DNA of 64,000 nucleotides from UBA2377 sp964429385 (GTDB lineage: Bacteria > Verrucomicrobiota > Verrucomicrobiia > Opitutales > Opitutaceae): assembly GCA_964429385.1 (NCBI GenBank), contig CAYSBR010000002.1, forward strand, positions 107,396 to 171,395. Direction: 5' to 3'. The first letter of the stretch is position 1. The number at the start of each line of letters is the position of its first letter. The position numbers were made by a program, and so were the translations under genes. The notes below the pieces were generated by a model that worked only from the letters and a program-made list of their open reading frames with translations, searched no databases and had not been told where the DNA came from. Of this stretch, positions 60,981 through 64,000 are shown one piece after another.

Positions 60981-61892
60981 TCAGCCGAGCAGGTTTTTTA
61001 ACGCCGCGAGATATTTTGCCTGGGTGCGGGTGATGACGTCGGCCGGGAGACCCGGGGCGGGGGGCTGCTGGTTCCAGTTGAGGGCGAGCAGATGGTCGCG
61101 CACGAATTGTTTGTCATAGCTCGGCGGCGAGCAGTCGGTGCGGTAGTCATCCGCCGGCCAATAGCGCGAGGAATCGGGAGTCAGCACCTCGTCGATGAGC
61201 AGCAGATTGCCCGCGGCATCGGTGCCGAATTCGAATTTCGTGTCCGCCAGGATCATACCGGCCTGCCGGGCGCGATCGTGGCCGAAACGGTAGAGCGTGA
61301 GGCTTGTGGCCTTCACTTTTTCGTAGAGCGCCGCCCCGATGGCGGCGGCGCCCTGCGCATCGTTGATGGGGGCGTCATGTTCGCCCTTGGGGGCCTTGGT
61401 GGTCGGCGTAAAGATGGGCTCCGGCAGCCGCTCGGCCTGGCGCAATCCGGCCGGCAGGCGGATGCCGCAGACTTCGCCGGTTTTCTGATACGAGGCCCAG
61501 CCGCTGCCGATGAGGTAGCCGCGGGCCACGCACTCGATCGTGAGCGGCTTCAGCTTCCGTACGATCATGCTCCGCAGCTGCAGGTCGCGGTCGTGCAGCC
61601 CGCGCCGGGCGAATTCGCCGGGCTGGTCGGGCAGCAGGTGGTTGGCGATGATCCCCTCCGTCTGTGCAAACCACCACAGACTCATTTGCGTGAGAATGAT
61701 GCCCTTGCCCGGGATGCCGTCGGGGAGGATCACGTCGAAGGCGGACAACCGGTCGCTGGCGACGAGCAGGAGCGCATCGCCGAGGTCGAAGATCTCGCGG
61801 ACCTTGCCCGAGGCCAGCAGAGGGAAGGGTACTTCCGCGAAGGCGGTGCGGGCGGTGGCGGGCATCGCGGCGGCGATCTGGGCGTAAGTCAT
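60981..61892 (-). CDS. purC: Phosphoribosylaminoimidazole-succinocarboxamide synthase
   Basis: 303 residues of the longer, yeast-ADE1-like form. Conserved segments include SGKVREIFDLGDALLLVASDRLSAFDVILPDGIPGKG, ECVARGYLIGSGW and ILADTKFEFG, followed by LIDEVLTPDSSRYWP, which provide the ATP and CAIR sites. It joins aspartate to CAIR in purine synthesis, in the cytoplasm. It is divergent from uxuA with 108 bases between. Confidence 0.95.
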   Translation of the reverse strand: MTYAQIAAAMPATARTAFAEVPFPLLASGKVREIFDLGDALLLVASDRLSAFDVILPDGIPGKGIILTQMSLWWFAQTEGIIANHLLPDQPGEFARRGLHDRDLQLRSMIVRKLKPLTIECVARGYLIGSGWASYQKTGEVCGIRLPAGLRQAERLPEPIFTPTTKAPKGEHDAPINDAQGAAAIGAALYEKVKATSLTLYRFGHDRARQAGMILADTKFEFGTDAAGNLLLIDEVLTPDSSRYWPADDYRTDCSPPSYDKQFVRDHLLALNWNQQPPAPGLPADVITRTQAKYLAALKNLLG

Positions 61893-62000
61893 GCCCTATG
61901 CTTCGCACCAACGCGGGCCGGGAGGGAAGGTTTTTCAGCAGGGGTTGGCGGGTCTCCCGCATTTATCGGTGGATATTCCGGCGGCGGCGGTTAAGCGGTC

Positions 62001-63083
62001 ATGCCGATGAAACTCGGGCTCGGTCTCTACAAGCACATGCTCACGCCGGAGAACTTTGCCTTCGCCAGGCAGGCGGGGGCCACGCACATCATCGCCCATC
62101 TCGTGGATTATTTCCGCGGGGGCGCGGGTCATGGGGACTCCGACGACCAGCCGCTGGGTACGGACTGGGGTTGGGGACAGGCGGGCGATCCCGACCAACT
62201 TTGGACCTTGGCGGAGCTGCAGACGCTGCGCCGGGAGGTCGAGGCCGGCGGACTCACGCTGGAGGCGATTGAGAATTTCGACCCTGCCCATTGGGGGGAT
62301 ATCCTGCTCGACGGCCCGCGGCGCGCGCAGCACATCGAAAACGTCAAGACCATCATCCGCCGTCTCGGCGAGGCGGGCATCCCGGTCATGGGCTACAATT
62401 TCTCCATCGCCGGCGTCGCCGGTCGCACCAAGGGCAACTACGCCCGCGGCGGCGCGCCTTCGGTCGGCATGGAAGGTCCCTACGACCTGCCGATGCCCAA
62501 TGGCCTCGTGTGGAACATGGTCGTGGATCCCACGGCGCCGACGCGCGACACCGGATTGATTCCTCCGGCCACACCCGAGCAGCTCTGGTCGCGGCTTGAG
62601 CGTTTTCTTGACGACGTGTTGCCCGTGGCCGAGCAGTCCGGCGTGAAGCTGGCCCTGCATCCCGATGATCCGCCGATGCCCACCATCCGCGGTCAGCCCC
62701 GGCTCGTTTACCAGCCGCACCTCTACCAGCGCGTGATAGATCTCAACCCCAGTCCGGCCAACCAGCTCGAATTCTGTGTCGGCTCCCTCGCCGAGATGAC
62801 CGAAGGCGACCTCTACGCTGTCGTGGACCAGTATGCCCGGCAGCACCGCCTCGGCTACATCCACCTGCGCAATGTCCGCGACAAGGTGCCGCACTACAAG
62901 GAAACCTTTATTGATGACGGCGACGTGGATGTCCTGCGCGTCCTCGCGATCCTGAAGCAGCACGGCTTCGAAGGCGTCATCATTCCCGACCACGCCCCGC
63001 AGATGAGCTGCGCCGCGCCTTGGCACGCCGGCATGGCCTATGCGCTGGGTTACCTGAAAGCCGGCATTCAATCCCTCCGTTGA
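62001..63083 (+). CDS. uxuA: Mannonate dehydratase
   Basis: 360 residues; the start at 62001 or 62007 (MKLGLGLYKHML). It is a TIM barrel of the xylose-isomerase-like fold with UxuA segments GATHIIAHLVDYF, ENFDPAHWGDILLDGPRR, VMGYNFSIAGVAGR, LALHPDDPPMPTIRG, FCVGSLAEM and HLRNVRDKVPHYKETFIDDGD. The HPDDPP and HLRN regions supply metal ligands. It converts D-mannonate to 2-keto-3-deoxygluconate in hexuronate catabolism. The SDR gene begins three bases after its stop, so the two are co-transcribed. Confidence 0.93.
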   Translation: MPMKLGLGLYKHMLTPENFAFARQAGATHIIAHLVDYFRGGAGHGDSDDQPLGTDWGWGQAGDPDQLWTLAELQTLRREVEAGGLTLEAIENFDPAHWGDILLDGPRRAQHIENVKTIIRRLGEAGIPVMGYNFSIAGVAGRTKGNYARGGAPSVGMEGPYDLPMPNGLVWNMVVDPTAPTRDTGLIPPATPEQLWSRLERFLDDVLPVAEQSGVKLALHPDDPPMPTIRGQPRLVYQPHLYQRVIDLNPSPANQLEFCVGSLAEMTEGDLYAVVDQYARQHRLGYIHLRNVRDKVPHYKETFIDDGDVDVLRVLAILKQHGFEGVIIPDHAPQMSCAAPWHAGMAYALGYLKAGIQSLR

Positions 63084-63085
63084 TT

Positions 63086-63850
63086 ATGAACTTTCCTGAA
63101 GCCTTTTCCCTGCGCGGCGAGATCGCGCTCATCACCGGTGGCGGCACCGGCATCGGCCTGGCCATTGCCCGCGCCTACCACGCCGCAGGTGCGCGCGTTG
63201 TCCTCGCCGGCCGGCGCGAAGCCGAGCTGGTCGCGGCCGTGCGCGAACTCGGCGAAGGCGCCAGCCACGCCGTGCACGATGTCACCCAATTCGACGCGGC
63301 GGATGAACTCGTGGCCCGCCTCACCCGCGAGATCGGCCCGATCAGCTGTCTGGTCAACAACGCCGGCATCAACCTGAAGAAGCCCGCGGTCGATGTGACT
63401 CCGGAGGAGTTTCACCGGATGCTCGACACCCATATCGTCGGCGCGCACGCCCTGATCCGGGCGGTGGTGCCCGGCATGATCGGGCGCGGGCAGGGCAGCA
63501 TCCTTTTCACGGCCTCAATGGCCTCGATCTTCGGCATCCCATTGGTCAGCGCCTATACGGCGGCGAAGGCGGCGATGGTCGGCTTGGCCAGGAGCTATGC
63601 CACCGAGTTCTCGTCGCAAGGCGTGCGCGTGAACTGCATCGCGCCCGGCTGGATCGACACAGCCATGTCGCGCAAAGCCTTTGAAGGCGACCCGGCGCGC
63701 AAGGCCAAGGTGCTCGGGCGCACCCCCGCCGGTCGTCTCGGCGACCCCGAGGACATCGGCTGGGCGGCCGTTTACCTGGCCTCGCCGGCGGCGCGCTTCG
63801 TGACCGGTGTCACCCTGCCGGTGGATGGAGGCGCGAGCATCGGATTCTGA
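63086..63850 (+). CDS. SDR oxidoreductase, possible fructuronate reductase
   Basis: 254 residues from ATG 63086; longer in-frame starts lie inside uxuA. The classical SDR pattern is present: TGGGTGIG (17-24), NNAG (91-94), S144, and Y157-x-x-x-K161, with PVDGG near the end. Coupling to uxuA suggests it reduces fructuronate to mannonate, or oxidises mannonate, replacing the unrelated UxuB; gluconate-5-dehydrogenase-like activity is an alternative. Confidence 0.88.
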   Translation: MNFPEAFSLRGEIALITGGGTGIGLAIARAYHAAGARVVLAGRREAELVAAVRELGEGASHAVHDVTQFDAADELVARLTREIGPISCLVNNAGINLKKPAVDVTPEEFHRMLDTHIVGAHALIRAVVPGMIGRGQGSILFTASMASIFGIPLVSAYTAAKAAMVGLARSYATEFSSQGVRVNCIAPGWIDTAMSRKAFEGDPARKAKVLGRTPAGRLGDPEDIGWAAVYLASPAARFVTGVTLPVDGGASIGF

Positions 63851-63921
63851 GAGAAAACCGGCCCGGAAAATTTACCTTGCGCGAGTGGGGTGGTGCCGTA
63901 GCTTCCCCGACTCCGTATTGG

Positions 63922-63999
63922 GTCCCCATCGTCTAGCCCGGCCTAGGACACCACCCTTTCACGGTGAGAACCGGGGTTCGAATCCCCGTGGGGACGCCA
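63922..63999 (+). tRNA. tRNA-Glu (anticodon TTC)
   Basis: The acceptor GTCCCCA pairs with TGGGGAC ending at 63995, then discriminator G and encoded CCA (63997-63999). The T arm is CCGGGGTTCGAATCCCCG-like, and the anticodon loop CTTTCAC (63956-63962) has TTC at 63958-63960. The anticodon stem has one C-A mismatch at its outer pair. TTGCGC at 63877 and TAGCTT at 63899 could be its promoter boxes. Confidence 0.95.
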
Positions 64000-64000
64000 T

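Overview
The window looks like a high-GC member of the Verrucomicrobia, probably Opitutaceae-like. This is inferred from gene content: a TonB-dependent receptor, GH36-type glycosidase, sialate O-acetylesterase, mannonate dehydratase, Gfo/Idh/MocA oxidoreductases, REP/RAYT elements and a giant LEPR-XLL-type surface protein. No rRNA or marker gene for a firm species call is present.

Layout. 1-9.3 kb: a forward catabolic and uptake cluster with a partial Gfo/Idh oxidoreductase, a sugar isomerase-like TIM barrel, an enolase-superfamily enzyme and a peptide/opine-type ABC importer. The importer's solute-binding protein is fused to its first permease. 9.4-11.2 kb: a phytanoyl-CoA dioxygenase-like gene divergent from an AraC regulator. 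11.1-13.8 kb: a lower-GC island with a DUF2075 helicase/nuclease-like gene joined to a 5'-truncated vsr remnant. 13.8-20.3 kb: an alpha-galactosidase-like gene and a second Gfo/Idh gene (reverse), then asparaginase, an unknown protein and a TRIC/UPF0126 membrane protein (forward, overlapping or nearly so).

20.3-48.9 kb is the most striking part. Five tightly packed reverse-strand genes encode a TolC-like outer-membrane protein, a HlyD-like adaptor, a GAF-HlyD fusion, a PqqD-like/M50-protease/HlyD fusion and a short SecA-like ATPase. Divergent from them is a single 19,650-bp gene for a 6,549-residue, cysteine-free, lysine-poor, highly repetitive protein with an N-terminal LEPR-XLL-type tag. 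I propose that this is a dedicated export system and its giant substrate. The family assignments come from visible motifs; the functional link is inference from gene arrangement.

48.9-49.6 kb: a RAYT transposase gene flanked on both sides by REPINs, with related single REPs elsewhere in the window. 49.6-56.9 kb: a MuiA-like protein, sialate O-acetylesterase and UvrC (reverse), then a TlpA-like thioredoxin and a CinA-family protein (forward). 57-64 kb: a TonB-dependent receptor, a convergent LacI regulator with purC upstream of it, a forward uxuA-SDR hexuronate pair, and tRNA-Glu(TTC) at the right edge.
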